Shown: one piece after another, positions 46,188 through 60,447 of the stretch | Position numbering within the stretch: position 1 is the stretch's first letter | Layout: every line of letters starts with the position of its first letter | DNA from: Diogma glabrata | Lineage: Eukaryota; Arthropoda; Insecta; Diptera; Cylindrotomidae | Reading direction: 5' to 3' | NCBI GenBank assembly: GCA_963693315.1 | Contig: OY856187.1 | Span: forward strand, 378,857,306 to 378,921,305 | Length of the DNA: 64,000 nt | Notes under the pieces: generated by a model | Database searches by the model: none | What the model was told of the DNA's origin: nothing | Seen by the model: the letters and a program-made list of their open reading frames with translations, nothing else | Position numbers and translations under genes: made by a program

Positions 46188-46860
46188 GGTAAATTGCAGT
46201 GTCAGATTAGTTCAAATAAAATCACTAATTACAAATAGAAACAATTATACAACAAACTTTAAAAATAAAATTATTAAAAATTTTCACACAAAGTATTGTC
46301 TAGAAATTTAATGCAAAAAATCCCATATAATGTAAAAATATATCCATAATATGGAGTCTATTGACAGTGGAAAAATTCAACTTGAGTAAAAAATAAATAA
46401 GTGATGAAGAAGTTTCAACTTTGAAATTGTCATGGCCTCAGCGGCGTAATCATAGGGTAGGTTCGAATCCCATCCAAAACACGAAAAATGTGAATTGGAG
46501 TTTTTTTCTGAGAAAAATCCAAACGATATATTTGAATTGAAAAAATTCCAATTACTTCTTTACTTACTTGAATTTAATTGATCTCAAAAAAAAAATCCAA
46601 AATGAAAAATTATGTTATTAAAATAGATTTCAAAACTCACAGACTGTCAATGGCTGCATCTGACAATCGTGTGTGCTTTTGCGACAAAAAAATACCCGAT
46701 ACAAAGAAATTGCATTAACTTTGAGTCGAAGATGGTTTACTTGTTTTGGCTTTATTGTTGGCTTAATTTCCTCAAATTGTCTTTGAACGTTTTATGTTTT
46801 CTGCCTCACTTTTCATATTTTTATTTAGTTTGTTTCTAAACGATTTAATATTGGTTTGTC
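46188..46860. other. No gene; possible SINE remnant
   Basis: A perfect B box GGTTCGAATCC lies at 46460-46470 and an A-box-like TGGCCTCAGCGGC at 46433-46445. The 27-bp spacing is too short for a tRNA, so this is at best a deleted tRNA-derived SINE. ORFs at 46006-46311 and 46794-47057 belong to the palindromic elements around them. Confidence 0.35.
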
Positions 46861-46861
46861 C

Positions 46862-47720
46862 CATATGGGACATTCTTTTACAAACCGAACACCTTTCTGA
46901 TCGACACCTCTTCGATTTAGCTGAAACTTTTTCTGCGGATTCTATATCGAAAAAAAGAGATACGTGTCCAAGAAAGTTTTTTGGCTTGGAGATTCATTTT
47001 CAAAAATTCATAATTCCAGAGCTACCATATTTTCACCAAAAACACTTTCATAGCTGAAGGACTGAACTTTGAGAAAAAAATATTTTTTATAAAAAATATT
47101 AACAAATTCATATTGTTCTGAACAGTTTAATTGTTTAAATCGATTTTTAACAAACGCCCACAAAACGAATCAAGTTTTTAGTATTCCCATTGTATTCTCC
47201 GTCAAATTTTACGATAAAAACAAGTTTTTAAAATATGGTACATTTTTAATTTAATTTAGTTCTTAAAATATTAATTTATGTAGCGCGTAACGTCAAAAAC
47301 AGTTTTTTGCTAATAAATCAAAATCTGTAACTTGTATCAAAAAAGTTGAATGTAAAAGTTGTAGATAATTAAAAGATCTACAACTTTTGCCAAAACAAGT
47401 TTTTGACATAACCTCAAAATTTTAAATTAAATTGCAAAAAAGGTTTTTTTAATAAAAGTGTATTTGGTGAAAATTTTGTAGCTCTTATAGATTCGGCATT
47501 ATGAATTTTTTAAAATGAGTCTCCAAGCCAAAAAACTCGCCATTCTGAAATGTTTGATCACTTATATTATTAAAAATATGCAAAAAAAAAAAATTTCTTG
47601 GACACGTATCTCTTTTTTTCGATATAGAATCCGCAAAAAAAGTTTCAGCCATATCGGAGAGGTGTCGATTAATTTTCATCAAAATCCGTTCGGTTTGTAA
47701 AAGTTTGTAAATGACCCATA
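46862..47720. mobile_element. Small foldback element
   Basis: Arms of about 200 bp. The left has TTACAAACCGAAC, ATCGACACCTC, GCTGAAACTTTTTCTGCGGA, TTCTATATCGAAAAAAAGAG, ATACGTGTCCAAGAAA and TTTTGGCTTGGAGA; the right (47480-47715) has the complement in mirrored order. The right arm carries an extra 77 bp or so between the ACACGTATC block and the CTCCAAGCC block. The central 440 bp are AT-rich. ORFs in the two arms are mirror images, so they are not independent evidence of coding. Exact ends and target duplication are unresolved. Confidence 0.65.
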
Positions 47721-47929
47721 TTCTAAAACAGCAAGCCTGGCATAATTCAGATTTATCACAAACACCATTTACTGGATCGAGAAAATATTTTAAGCCAGAT
47801 AAGAAAGGGTCCTTTAATCTGTTAGTTTTCTTTTTAGGCTGGATAAGAACTAATCGCCCAATTTAGTGTGCTCCGATCAGAAATTCTGAACGCTGCTTTT
47901 CAAAACGTGATGAATGATTAGCAGGCGAT

Positions 47930-48010
47930 GATTTCCTTAATATTTATGAAAAAACAAAAAATAAATTTTTATTATTCGGATTTTGTTTTTTCAAAAAATA
48001 GTTCAGTTCT
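47930..48010 (+). repeat. Fragment of the palindromic MITE found at 52965-53139
   Basis: TTAGCAGGCGATGATTTCCT, TAATATTTATGAAAAAAC, TTATTATTCGGATTTTGTTT and a T-run match the middle of the 52965-53139 element, with neither terminus. A truncated relic. Confidence 0.5.
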
Positions 48011-48159
48011 AGAGTTCTTGTTTTTCGATTTGAAAAATAATTAAAAAGTTCCCTTCTTTTATTATTTTATATATAATAATGTTATAAGAGTTTTAAGTAT
48101 TTAATCTTCATAAATAGAATGTAAAAGAAAATTAGTTGTATATATTAATATTAAACAAT

Positions 48160-50962
48160 TAGTCTGGGAGCCCGCCGACATAAACAGCAACTCATAAATA
48201 CTCTTCTATAATTTTTTGTGTGGCTTAATTACGCCTAGTCTACCACTTTTTTTTCTCTATCATAATTTTCTTAGCCGCGGCTTTTTCTCTCTAGTAATTT
48301 TTAAACTTGTCAATATCGTATTAAGCTAAAAATTTATAGATACTCTATTTTTAAAAAACTTTATACCAAGAGAAATTCATGAATCGCGAGAGAAAAAATT
48401 TGTCCGACAAAAAATTCGGTACGCTAAGGGCGTCTACCGAGTGAAACATGTAATAATAACAATTTCGAAAAATTTATGGATAACCACCTGATTTTTATGA
48501 AAAATGCTTCAAAAAGGTATGTAAAATCACGTCCTTACATCGTCCGATAAGACAGATTTGCCAATATTCCAGTCCGACAAGCGGACATTGACATTTTCAC
48601 GGCGACCTAAAATTTATTCATAACCGTCGGACAAAAAGAAATTAACATATTATAGAGCAGAACTTACCCTGTAGTACAAGTGGCGGACAAATATTTTGTG
48701 CCAAATCAATAGTCCGACGAAAAAACATCGATTGGCAACATCATTTCAATACTTTATTTTTTCCAAGTTCATAAATAATTTTAGTTTCATTAATTACAAT
48801 AATAAATGAATAGTAAGGAATGTGAATAGTTAATAACATGTATTAAACTAATAATAGGAACTTTTATTAAGAATTTCATTAAATAAATAAAAAAATATAT
48901 ATATGAAGAAACGTGAAAAATTTTTTTTACTCTTCATTAGAGTTATCATCAGTTGAACTTTCTTCATCTGTGCTATTGTTATCATTTGCCTCATCATCCT
49001 CGTTATCATCATTGAAATCTAGAAAATTATTGATTTTTAAAAGATATAGTAAATGAAACATTAAATAGTGAAACGCATATTAACTCTTATCGACCAAATC
49101 TATCCGTTTTTGTCCGTTAACTTTAAGCACAGACAACTTTGTTACTGATGCTTGGAAATATTTAATAATCCATAGGAGGGTATTTTCAACTTTCAGAATC
49201 TGGTCAACAAAAAACCACCCCTTCCTACCCTATTTTTTAATTTAAAAATTAAAAAGGTGATTTTTTGAGGTAATTTTCTCGATAAGAAATGAATTTTTAA
49301 AAAATTGAGAAAATCTGTGAGGAACTATGAAAAACTGTTGCACGAAAATGAACATTAAAAGCTGAAAAATTATGAAAAAATGTGAAAATCTATGGAAAAC
49401 TGCGGGGTAAAAATGAACAGATTGATCAATAAGGGCTTACTGAAATTTATAATTTTCATACCTATTAAGTTTGAAGATATATCTTCAAACGAAGGACTTT
49501 GGGGCCCATCAAACCAATAATAATGATACTTATTGTTAATCAACGTCCATCCACAGTTTTCAGGTTCGATATTGGTGGGACATCTCATATGTGCATTACA
49601 CCAAACGCTAGATATGTAGATGGTTCGCTTAATTTGTTGCAGCAATTCCTCTTTTGATGGTGGCATACTAGAAGCATCTAATCGATCATTGATCATGATT
49701 TTTATTTCTGAATGCCTTCTCGAAGAGTTCGAGTCGTCCTAGTTTTACATCTTTGCTTTTCAAATAATATAATTTGCAAACAAACTCTTCGATAATTCTA
49801 AAAACATGCCATAAAAATAATTATTATTTTACTCACTCTCGATCAAGATCCATTTGTACCATGCTGTTTTTTTGGCTCAAAAAATCATAAATTGCACAGA
49901 GAAACTGAACATTAGTTTTTTTCGGATGTTTTTGCAAGAACATACTGAATTTTTAATTTTTCTATCAAATTTGGATACTTCCGTCGAATATAACATAGAG
50001 TGAATGATAACTTTAAAATTGATTATTTCGCGAAAATTGTCGGTGAGATCTAAATTTTTTGATTCCATTCGATGCAAGAACGTTTATTCTGTAATATATT
50101 TTAGAATCCGACGTAAATCTTTGATTTCATAAATGTAATATACATCCTTAATTAAAATTAAAAAGATCAAAAAAGAATTTCATCAAAAAATTTGAAGCTT
50201 CATAAAATCTATAATTTCCATGCGTCGGACTAGAAAATCGGAGAATATATCGTGTCCGACAATTAAACAATTGGATTCTATATACTTTTTTTTAGTAATC
50301 CTGTAAAAAACAGCTGGTTATGTGGAAGTATGCTGTTTTTACGCTCACAAACGCAAATACTGTAAACCTTCGCGGATTTTCAATTGAAAAATAACAATTT
50401 GTTCGATTTTTATGGAAATGGTAATATTTTACTGTCGGACAACTTGTTCACCTCGTTGTAAGCTTCATTTAACAGCAAAAAATCGAAAGCGGAAATTGTT
50501 ATGAATAAATTTTAGGTCGCCGTGAAAATGTCAATGTCCACTTGTCGGACTGGAAAATTGGCAAATATGTCTTGTCGGACGATGTAAGGACGTGATTTTA
50601 CATACATTTTTGAAGCGTTTTTCATAAAAATCAGGTGGTTATCCATAAATTTTTCGAAATTGTTATTATTACATGTTTCACTCGGTAGATACCCTTAACG
50701 TACCGAAATTTTTGTCGGACAAATTTTTTCTCTCGCGATTCATGAATTTCTCTTGGTATTTAGTTTTTTAAAAATAGAGTATCTATAAATTTTTAGCTTA
50801 ATACGATATTGACAAGTTTAAAAATTACTGGAGAAAAAAAGCCGCGGCTAAGAAAATTATGATAGAGAAAAAAAAGTGGTAGACTAGGCGTAATTAAGCC
50901 ACACAAAAAATTATAGAAGAGTATTTATGAGTTGCTGTTTATGTCGGCGGGCTCCCAGACTA
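48160..50962 (-). mobile_element. Foldback element B, inserted at the SPRING start codon
   Basis: A 2803-bp palindrome. The left end TAGTCTGGGAGCCCGCCGAC (48160-) and the right end (inward from 50962) are identical, with AAT outside both (48157-48159 and 50963-50965): a 3-bp duplication. The arms are about 470 bp (48160-48630 and 50490-50962) and nearly perfect. GTCCGAC, in either orientation, recurs in the arms (for example near 48402, 48571, 48710, 50435, 50545, 50715). The ends align to element A as TAGwCTrrGAGCC, then GACA. The interior holds a broken homologue of the element A gene. Confidence 0.88.
48927..49797 (-). pseudogene. Foldback element B gene, homologue of the element A gene (frame break)
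   Basis: From about 49797 downward the minus strand reads IIEEFVCKLYYLKS then LELFEKAF, matching IIERFICKVY in element A, and meets a stop near 49698. In another frame it continues with LDASSMPPSKEELLQQIKRT, then W-CNAH-x(3)-PT-x(3)-PE-x(2)-GW, Y-x-YWFDG-x-QSPSF. The exon ends at 49462 (TAG|GTATGA donor). The next exon starts at 49018 after TTTTCTAG and ends at TAA 48927-48929. The 443-bp intron is phase 1, as in element A, and the last exon is acidic (DDNEDDEAN, STDEESSTDD). Upstream sequence 49837-50077 may hold another exon. There is at least one frame break, so this copy is probably inactive. Confidence 0.7.
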
Positions 50963-50963
50963 A

Positions 50964-51368
50964 ATGTGGTATGCTGCAATTTTACGTTTAATTAGGCGAA
51001 GATTATTGCTGGCCTTAATATTTTTATTATCATTAACTTATTTTTTAATTAATGTAATTGGGAATAGTGGACCAATATTATTTGATTCATCAGAGTTAAA
51101 CGAATATGAAATTAAGAGACATCAACCTTTGATATGGCAAACGAAAACTGAAATTAACTCAACAAATGATTTATCAATTAATTGCCGTAACTCAAGACAA
51201 GGTAAAGCTTTAATTGTTGATGATCATGGTTTTGTATGCTCCCGTTCAGAATTATTATGGAATGGATGTTGTAACACTGAGATAAAAGCAACAAAACAAT
51301 ATAACTGTAAAAATTGCATCCGCTTGTCAGATAACTTTCACACAACATCATTCATCAAGAGCTTATAA
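50964..51368 (+). CDS. SPRING1: SPRING (C12orf49 family), N-terminal coding part
   Basis: The only clear host gene. The first residues (MWYAAILRLIRRR) are basic and lead to a signal-anchor membrane segment (about residues 13-33, LLLALIFLLSLTYFLINVIG). A luminal part follows with the family signature CRNSRQGKALIVDDHGFVCS, then LLWNGCCN, TKQYNC and KNC. In mammals SPRING is a Golgi membrane glycoprotein of about 205 residues that supports site-1 protease and SREBP processing. The Cys-rich second half is not present: the frame runs to a stop at 51366-51368 through non-conserved residues. Either an intron begins here (a GTAAAA at 51307-51312 is one donor candidate) and later exons lie far away, or the gene is truncated. 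I found no downstream exon in the window. Element B ends one base before the ATG. Confidence 0.8.
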   Translation: MWYAAILRLIRRRLLLALIFLLSLTYFLINVIGNSGPILFDSSELNEYEIKRHQPLIWQTKTEINSTNDLSINCRNSRQGKALIVDDHGFVCSRSELLWNGCCNTEIKATKQYNCKNCIRLSDNFHTTSFIKSL

Positions 51369-52960
51369 TTATCTCTCTCAGAAGGTGTTCAACTTTTGTG
51401 CAACGTTACTCTGCTCTACACTATAGCCTATATTTTGGTGATCCCGACTAGAAGCACAGCGTTTCAACACAATCTTTGAATTCGGAGTTCAAGTATTTCT
51501 TTTTATTAATACAATTTTATAAATTATTTATATATTTAACTTCATTCTTTTTAATTATTGCTTTTGTTTATTTGTTAAATCTTAAATATTTTTAGAATAT
51601 AATGTACAAATTAAGGGAATTTCTAAATTGTTTGGGGGTGTTGTTGGTCGCAGCATTCGGTTTAGCTATCACGACACATCACGCCACAAGTTTTTAAACG
51701 CGAAACAAATATGTTTATTTTTATAAATGAATATATTTTTTTCTTTTTACAGCGCCAAACATATCCTCCTAGTGACACATTCTGTTTTTTTCTTCAAATT
51801 CTTATTTTTTGGCTTTCAAGCCACGCCAACTCCAACTAGTGCGACAAATTTTTTTAAATTTCTTTTTGTTTTTAAATCGATACCATGGGCCGAAGTTTAA
51901 GATCTCCTTCCTTCGTAAGACCCATTAAACTCTTCTTAAATTATTGGGCCGAAGCTTCACAACTCTTTCCTTCGTTAGACCCACTTCATTCTCTGTTACT
52001 CATGGGCCGAATTAATCACCTTCTTCCTTCATAAGACCCACTCCACTCTCCTTAACTCTTGGGACGAAACAAGTTTTTCAAATTTCCTGATTTTTTAATT
52101 TCTATCCCTAACGTTACCCATATGTTACCATAACATGAACATCTCCTAACGTTAACCATCTATCTGTTGACAAAACAGATATGGTCCTTATGGATATAAA
52201 AATCAGATTTCATCTAATTAAGCAGAACCTCCAAATATCTGATCTTAAAGGAATATCCCCAACGTTACCCATATGTTTTTACAACTTGAACATCTTCTGA
52301 CGTTAACCATTTATCTGTTGACGAACATGTATGGTTCTTATGGATATTTTCAAACGACAACTTCGTTGTTAATCAGATATTTCTTCTCAAAGTGATCTTT
52401 TTCTATGGTACACGTCTCCAAGGTAAAGATTGGTCTCTGTCAGACTTTACCATCACTTACGTTACCATATGCACTCCTTTCGCTTAAGCTAAATTTCTGC
52501 TTCTTCTTGCTTTTAATACCTACTTTTCGAGAAAAAAAAACTAACATTCACGTTTGCTAGATGCTAGTATTGTCTCAGACAATTTGTTCTGTCAGACATT
52601 CAGCATCACCAACGTTACTTTTCTGCTCCTCCTATTTTAAAAAAACGAACCTGTTAACTCATTGTACTCATCTCCATAAATATTGGTCTCAGGCAACTCA
52701 GCTCTGTCAGACCTATATCTCCACTCGTGTTACCATAACTCCATACTTGTTCGTTTCTTTCTTTTTTGCATAACTCCATTTCGTAAAACCCATAATTTTT
52801 CTCTCCACCAACTGGTATCGTTTTCTAAACAACATCTCCAAACTTTTTCTTATTTGCTACAGTTACTTAAACAAAACTCTTTCCTTCTTACCTCCTCAAC
52901 TCTACTTAATTTCTTTATTTATATCGTTCCATCTTCGATGGCACTAGGAGGGGAGTGTTG
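51369..52960. repeat. Non-coding stretch with tandem duplications
   Basis: Possibly intron of SPRING. Three degenerate copies of about 57 bp (51893-52065) share GGGCCGAAG, TCCTTCCTTCGT and AAGACCCA. A second duplication (about 52105-52205 and 52258-52350) shares AACGTTACCCATATGTT, TGAACATCTYCT, GACGTTAACCAT, TATCTGTTGAC and CTTATGGATAT. The purine run AGGAGGGGAG at 52946-52955 followed by TGTTGTGG looks like a polypurine tract and LTR start, but no LTR pair was found. Confidence 0.6.
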
Positions 52961-52962
52961 TG

Positions 52963-53139
52963 GCGAACATTAAAATTAAAAAATTTAAAAAATTAGCAAG
53001 TGATGATGATTTCCTTATTATTTATGAAAAAAACAAAATCCGAATAATAAAACTAAATTTTTTGTTTTTTTTTCATAAATATTAAGAAAATCATCGCCTG
53101 CTAATTTTTTAAAATTTTTAATTTTAATATTCGCCACAA
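52963..53139. mobile_element. Palindromic MITE
   Basis: Inverted repeats of about 45 bp: TGTGGCGAACATTAAAATTA then AAAAATTTAAAAAATTAGCA on the left, and TGCTAATTTTTTAAAATTTT then TAATTTTAATATTCGCCACA on the right. The inner parts (GATGATTTCCTTATTATTTA and its mirror) pair too, so almost the whole element folds back. It has a fragmentary relative at 47930-48010. No target duplication was settled. Confidence 0.75.
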
Positions 53140-56045
<2,906 letters not shown>

Positions 56046-56056
56046 TATAATAATAA

Positions 56057-56539
56057 TATAATGATTTCAATAATAACCGGACAAAACTGGTCATCAATGG
56101 AATCCCCAAAATTGTCAATGATTCAAATGAAATTATCGTGTCTAAGATTTCAAGTGCTGTTGGTTTTGAAAATCCTCCAAGAGTCAGAGCTTACCGGACC
56201 AAGTTTAATGATCAAAGTGATTCTCTATTGTTAAACTTTGAATCTGAATTTAACAAGGATGAATTCTTCTTCAACTATATGAAAATTGCAAACCGTCTAA
56301 CCGTTGAAAATATCTTTAACGAACCAGGAAATTTCAATAGGATCTTTATTCAATTTGCGATGTCCAAAAATCAATTTGCACTTTTCAAAGAGGCCATGAA
56401 ATTTAAAAAGGAACGAAAAATTAGAAATGTCAAGGTTGGACAAATCGGTCTTGATGTTACTTTTAACAATGGCAGAAAAGCTAGTTTCTCATCAATTAAT
56501 GATCTAAATCATATGATTATCGCAAACCAAGTTTTATAG
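56057..56539 (+). CDS. LINE ORF1, 5'-truncated
   Basis: An open frame of 160 codons with no ATG at its start because the element is truncated at 56040. It begins with [13 protein letters not shown], a segment common near the start of the RNA-binding part of insect LINE ORF1 proteins, then an [17 protein letters not shown] segment, and ends at TAG 56537-56539. No CCHC knuckle is visible. ORF1 proteins bind LINE RNA and act as chaperones in the ribonucleoprotein. Its N-terminus is missing, so this copy cannot make a full ORF1 product. Confidence 0.7.
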   Translation, partial: YNDFNNNRTKLVINGIPKIVNDSNEIIVSKISSAVGFENPPRVRAYRTKFNDQSDSLLLNFESEFNKDEFFFNYMKIANRLTVENIFNEPGNFNRIFIQFAMSKNQFALFKEAMKFKKERKIRNVKVGQIGLDVTFNNGRKASFSSINDLNHMIIANQVL

Positions 56540-56746
56540 GAGCTCTCTTTTTTCCGAAGACAATGTCAAAAACAAATATATATGAAAAACTAACCTTTTT
56601 TATCCTCAATCTGGTGAGTGTTATTATGAAATGCTTTCTTTTGTTTCCTTTTTTAATTTTGTTGTTTATTTCATCACTTGATTTTTATTTCTGTGCCTTT
56701 GATTATGCCTTTTTCATGATATCTAAATGTTTGCCTCTCTTATTGA

Positions 56747-59608
56747 GGCTTTCAAAATTTAATTTCCCAGATTAATTCATTTAAACTTTCCACAAATACT
56801 CTTAACATTAATAATATTATTTTAAAATCAGCTTTTAATAACAATAATAATTTCAATTTTATTCATATTAATCCTGGAAGTCTTAAACCAAATCTAAATG
56901 AAATTCGTTCTGTTATCAATAATTTAAACTTACATGCACTTGCTATTTCTGAATCTTGGTTTAATGAGAGTATTAATGATCGTTTAATTGCAATTAATGG
57001 ACTTAATTTATTCAGACATGATCGTGTTGGAAAACGTGGTGGGGGTGTTGCTATTTATTTACTTAATAGTATTAAGGGTAAAATTGTATGCAAAAGCAGA
57101 TCAAATAGTATTGTTGAATATTTATTCATTGAAATCATTAATAATAATAATGAGAAATTGTGTTTTGGAGTCGTTTACAATCCTCCCAATAATAAAATTT
57201 CTGATAATTTGAAGCGTGTTTTTTCTGATTTATCAATTAGATATCCTCATTTAATTATTGTTGGAGATTTTAATATTAATCTTCTTTCTAAATTAAAAAA
57301 AACAACTAGTTTTATAAATTTTTTGTCATCAATTTCCTTAAATATCTGTTCTGAAGAACCAACTAATTTTGTTGACGGATGTAATCCAAGTTTAATTGAC
57401 CTGTCAATTGTCAAAAATCGTAGCTTAGTTAAAAGTTTTTCCCAACTTTCTATTGGTAGCTTTACGACACATGATTTATTATTTGGTTCTTATTCAATCA
57501 ACATGTCTTCTTTTGTTAATAATAGTTTTAAATTTTATCGTAATTTCAAAAATATTAATTTAGATAATTTATTATTTTGTGCTTCAAAATGTGATTTTGA
57601 TAAAATTTATTGTCTTTCTAATATTGATGACCAAGTTCAAGTTTTGACCGATGAATTAAAAAAATTAATGAATATTTTTGCTCCTTTGAGGAAAATTAAA
57701 ATCAAGAAAAACACTGCTGCACCTTGGATGAACGATTCACTAATAAATTTGATTAATCGTAAAAATTTTTACTATTCATCGTTTAAATCTGAAGTGAACA
57801 TTCACCTTAAAAACAATCATCTCATAATGTTTAAAAAACTTCGTAACAAATGTACTAATCTTAGAAAATTTCTTCAACGTGAATGGTTTAATTCTAAAAT
57901 TGATCCAGACCTTCCTTCTAAGACATTATGGAATAATTTGAAAAATAATGGTGTTACTAAAGATTCTAATAATGTTATTACCAGTTTTTCGGCTGAAGAA
58001 TTCAATAACTATTTTTCAAATTCATTTTCTAAAAAAACTGCACATCTGGTAACTTTTGATAATGATTGTGATGAAGCTGGTTGTTTTGAATTCTCTACTA
58101 TCACTGATATCGATGTCGATTTTTATCTTAGTTCTATTAAAACTAATGCTTGTGGTGTTGATGAGATTCCAATATTTTTCATAAAAATGCTTGGTTGTTT
58201 CATCATCCCATTTATCACTTATATTGTCAATAACTGTATTACACAGTCTTATTTCCCTGAGCATTGGAAATGTAGTATTATAAAACCTATCCCAAAAAAA
58301 TCAAATCCAACTAATCTAGAAGACTTCAGGCCAATTAGCATTTTACCATTATTATCAAAAGTTTTGGAAAAAGTATTGAAAAACCAAATTCAAAGTTATG
58401 TTGATAATAATTCTCTTCTCTATAAATTTCAATCAGGGTTTAGAAATGGACTCAGTACTAATTCAGCAATGCTTAAAGTTATTCATGATCTTTGCCTTGC
58501 CTTTGAAGAGAATAAAGTGTCAATAATTTGTTTCCTTGACTTCAAAAAAGCTTTTGATCTTGTTGATCATATGTCTCTTTTGTTGAAACTAAGAAATAAA
58601 TTCAAATTCTCAATCAGATCTTGTAACTTTATTAAATCGTTTTTATCTAATCGCAAACAACAAGTTTCTATTAATAATATTTTATCACATCAAGTTGAGA
58701 TTAGCTCTGGTACTCCTCAAGGTGGCATTTTATCTGCTTTATTATTCACTATTTTTATTAATGACCTTCCTGATTATGTTGACATCAATACCCATCTTTA
58801 TGCGGATGACTCTCAGATTTATTGTTCTTTTCCGTTTGATCAATTTAATTTATGTGTTGATAAAATGAATGCTTCTCTTTCTTCTATTTCTGATTGGACA
58901 AATTTGAATCATGTTTATGTTAACCCATTAAAATCACATGCTATGATTATTAGCAGAAAGAAAATTAATAATCCTCCTCCCATTTTATTTGATGGTAATG
59001 TCATTAATTATGTTGAAAAAACAAAATCATTAGGTTTAATTCTTGATTATGATCTCACTTTTGATGATCATGTTATTAAAATTTGTGGTGAAGTTAACAG
59101 TTGCTTAGGGATGCTTTATCAATCAGTTAGTTTCACACCTGTCAATTTACGTTTAAAACTTGTTAGAGCTTTAATAATACCCAAATTACTATATTGCTCA
59201 AATATTTTCCATAATTGTTCAAGAAAAAGTTGGGATTTACTAAATGTAACATTTAATAACTGCGCAAGATATATATTTAATCGAAACAGATTTAGTTCAA
59301 TTTCTACCTTTTCTTTTCAAATTTTAAATTGTTCTCTTGAAAATTATCTTAAATATCGTACTTGTCTATTTTTGCATAATTTAATAAAATATAAATGTCC
59401 AGACTATCTTTATGAACTTCTCATTTTTCCAAGATTTCAACGAAATAAGTTACTGAAACTTCCAAACATATGGCTTTCTTCACAATTTAGATCATCGTTC
59501 TTTGTTGAGAGTATTAGATTGTGGAATAATCTTGAAGCAGGCATTAGAATTCTTGAATCAACTTCTGACTTCAAGAGGAAATGCTTGCTTCATTTCTCCT
59601 CATGTTAA
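56747..59608 (+). CDS. LINE ORF2: AP-endonuclease and reverse transcriptase
   Basis: Open for 953 codons from the stop-bounded start at 56747. The first ATG is uncertain, since no in-frame ATG precedes the endonuclease. Endonuclease: FIHINPGSLKPN (about residue 36), ISESWF (about 66), RGGGVAIYLL, VVYNPPNN, IIVGDFNINLL (about 171). Reverse transcriptase: SIIKPIPKKSNPTNLEDFRP (about 505), FLDFKKAFDLVDH (about 597), SGTPQGGILSALLFTIFIND (about 655), the catalytic YADD (about 684) and VEKTKSLGLILD. The end SIRLWNNLEAGI is the usual C-terminal block. The protein nicks target DNA and reverse-transcribes the LINE RNA at the nick. No stop or frameshift interrupts it. How ORF2 is started after ORF1 (about 200 bp gap) is unclear. 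Confidence 0.9.
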   Translation, partial: GFQNLISQINSFKLSTNTLNINNIILKSAFNNNNNFNFIHINPGSLKPNLNEIRSVINNLNLHALAISESWFNESINDRLIAINGLNLFRHDRVGKRGGGVAIYLLNSIKGKIVCKSRSNSIVEYLFIEIINNNNEKLCFGVVYNPPNNKISDNLKRVFSDLSIRYPHLIIVGDFNINLLSKLKKTTSFINFLSSISLNICSEEPTNFVDGCNPSLIDLSIVKNRSLVKSFSQLSIGSFTTHDLLFGSYSINMSSFVNNSFKFYRNFKNINLDNLLFCASKCDFDKIYCLSNIDDQVQVLTDELKKLMNIFAPLRKIKIKKNTAAPWMNDSLINLINRKNFYYSSFKSEVNIHLKNNHLIMFKKLRNKCTNLRKFLQREWFNSKIDPDLPSKTLWNNLKNNGVTKDSNNVITSFSAEEFNNYFSNSFSKKTAHLVTFDNDCDEAGCFEFSTITDIDVDFYLSSIKTNACGVDEIPIFFIKMLGCFIIPFITYIVNNCITQSYFPEHWKCSIIKPIPKKSNPTNLEDFRPISILPLLSKVLEKVLKNQIQSYVDNNSLLYKFQSGFRNGLSTNSAMLKVIHDLCLAFEENKVSIICFLDFKKAFDLVDHMSLLLKLRNKFKFSIRSCNFIKSFLSNRKQQVSINNILSHQVEISSGTPQGGILSALLFTIFINDLPDYVDINTHLYADDSQIYCSFPFDQFNLCVDKMNASLSSISDWTNLNHVYVNPLKSHAMIISRKKINNPPPILFDGNVINYVEKTKSLGLILDYDLTFDDHVIKICGEVNSCLGMLYQSVSFTPVNLRLKLVRALIIPKLLYCSNIFHNCSRKSWDLLNVTFNNCARYIFNRNRFSSISTFSFQILNCSLENYLKYRTCLFLHNLIKYKCPDYLYELLIFPRFQRNKLLKLPNIWLSSQFRSSFFVESIRLWNNLEAGIRILESTSDFKRKCLLHFSSC

Positions 59609-59895
59609 GGGTTTGGTCATTGCACAGAAGTGATAATCAATAAGTTTAGGCTTTTTGAACTCAAATTGCTATTTATTAAAGAAAGCAGTTCATTAATGTC
59701 ACCAGATTGATTTTGTAACATTTTCAATAATTCTTTTTTTTTTCACAATTATTTAATTCTTTTTTTTTTTTTATTAATTAATCAATGAATAATTAATTTT
59801 TTAATATTAAACTCTGTTCACGATAAACTTAGGTTTAAAAAGGAATTCCTTATGTGAAACTACACTGGATAAATAAATAAATAAATAAATAAATA
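59609..59895 (+). other. LINE 3' UTR and (TAAA)n tail
   Basis: AT-rich untranslated region. It ends with CTACACTGGATAAATAAATA and further TAAA units. The tail lacks a plain poly-A. Confidence 0.75.

Positions 59896-60447
<552 letters not shown>

Noticed and set aside
46433..46470. A tRNA gene, from the perfect B box
   Set aside because: The A-box-like sequence is only 27 bp upstream and there is no acceptor stem; at most a deleted SINE.
46794..47700. ORFs 46794-47057, 47485-47682 and 47515-47700
   Set aside because: They are mirror-image readings of the two arms of one foldback element, so their similarity is not evidence of coding.
52946..52970. Polypurine tract and LTR start (AGGAGGGGAG then TGTTGTGG)
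   Set aside because: No second LTR, primer-binding site or retroelement ORF nearby; the downstream sequence is better explained as a palindromic MITE.
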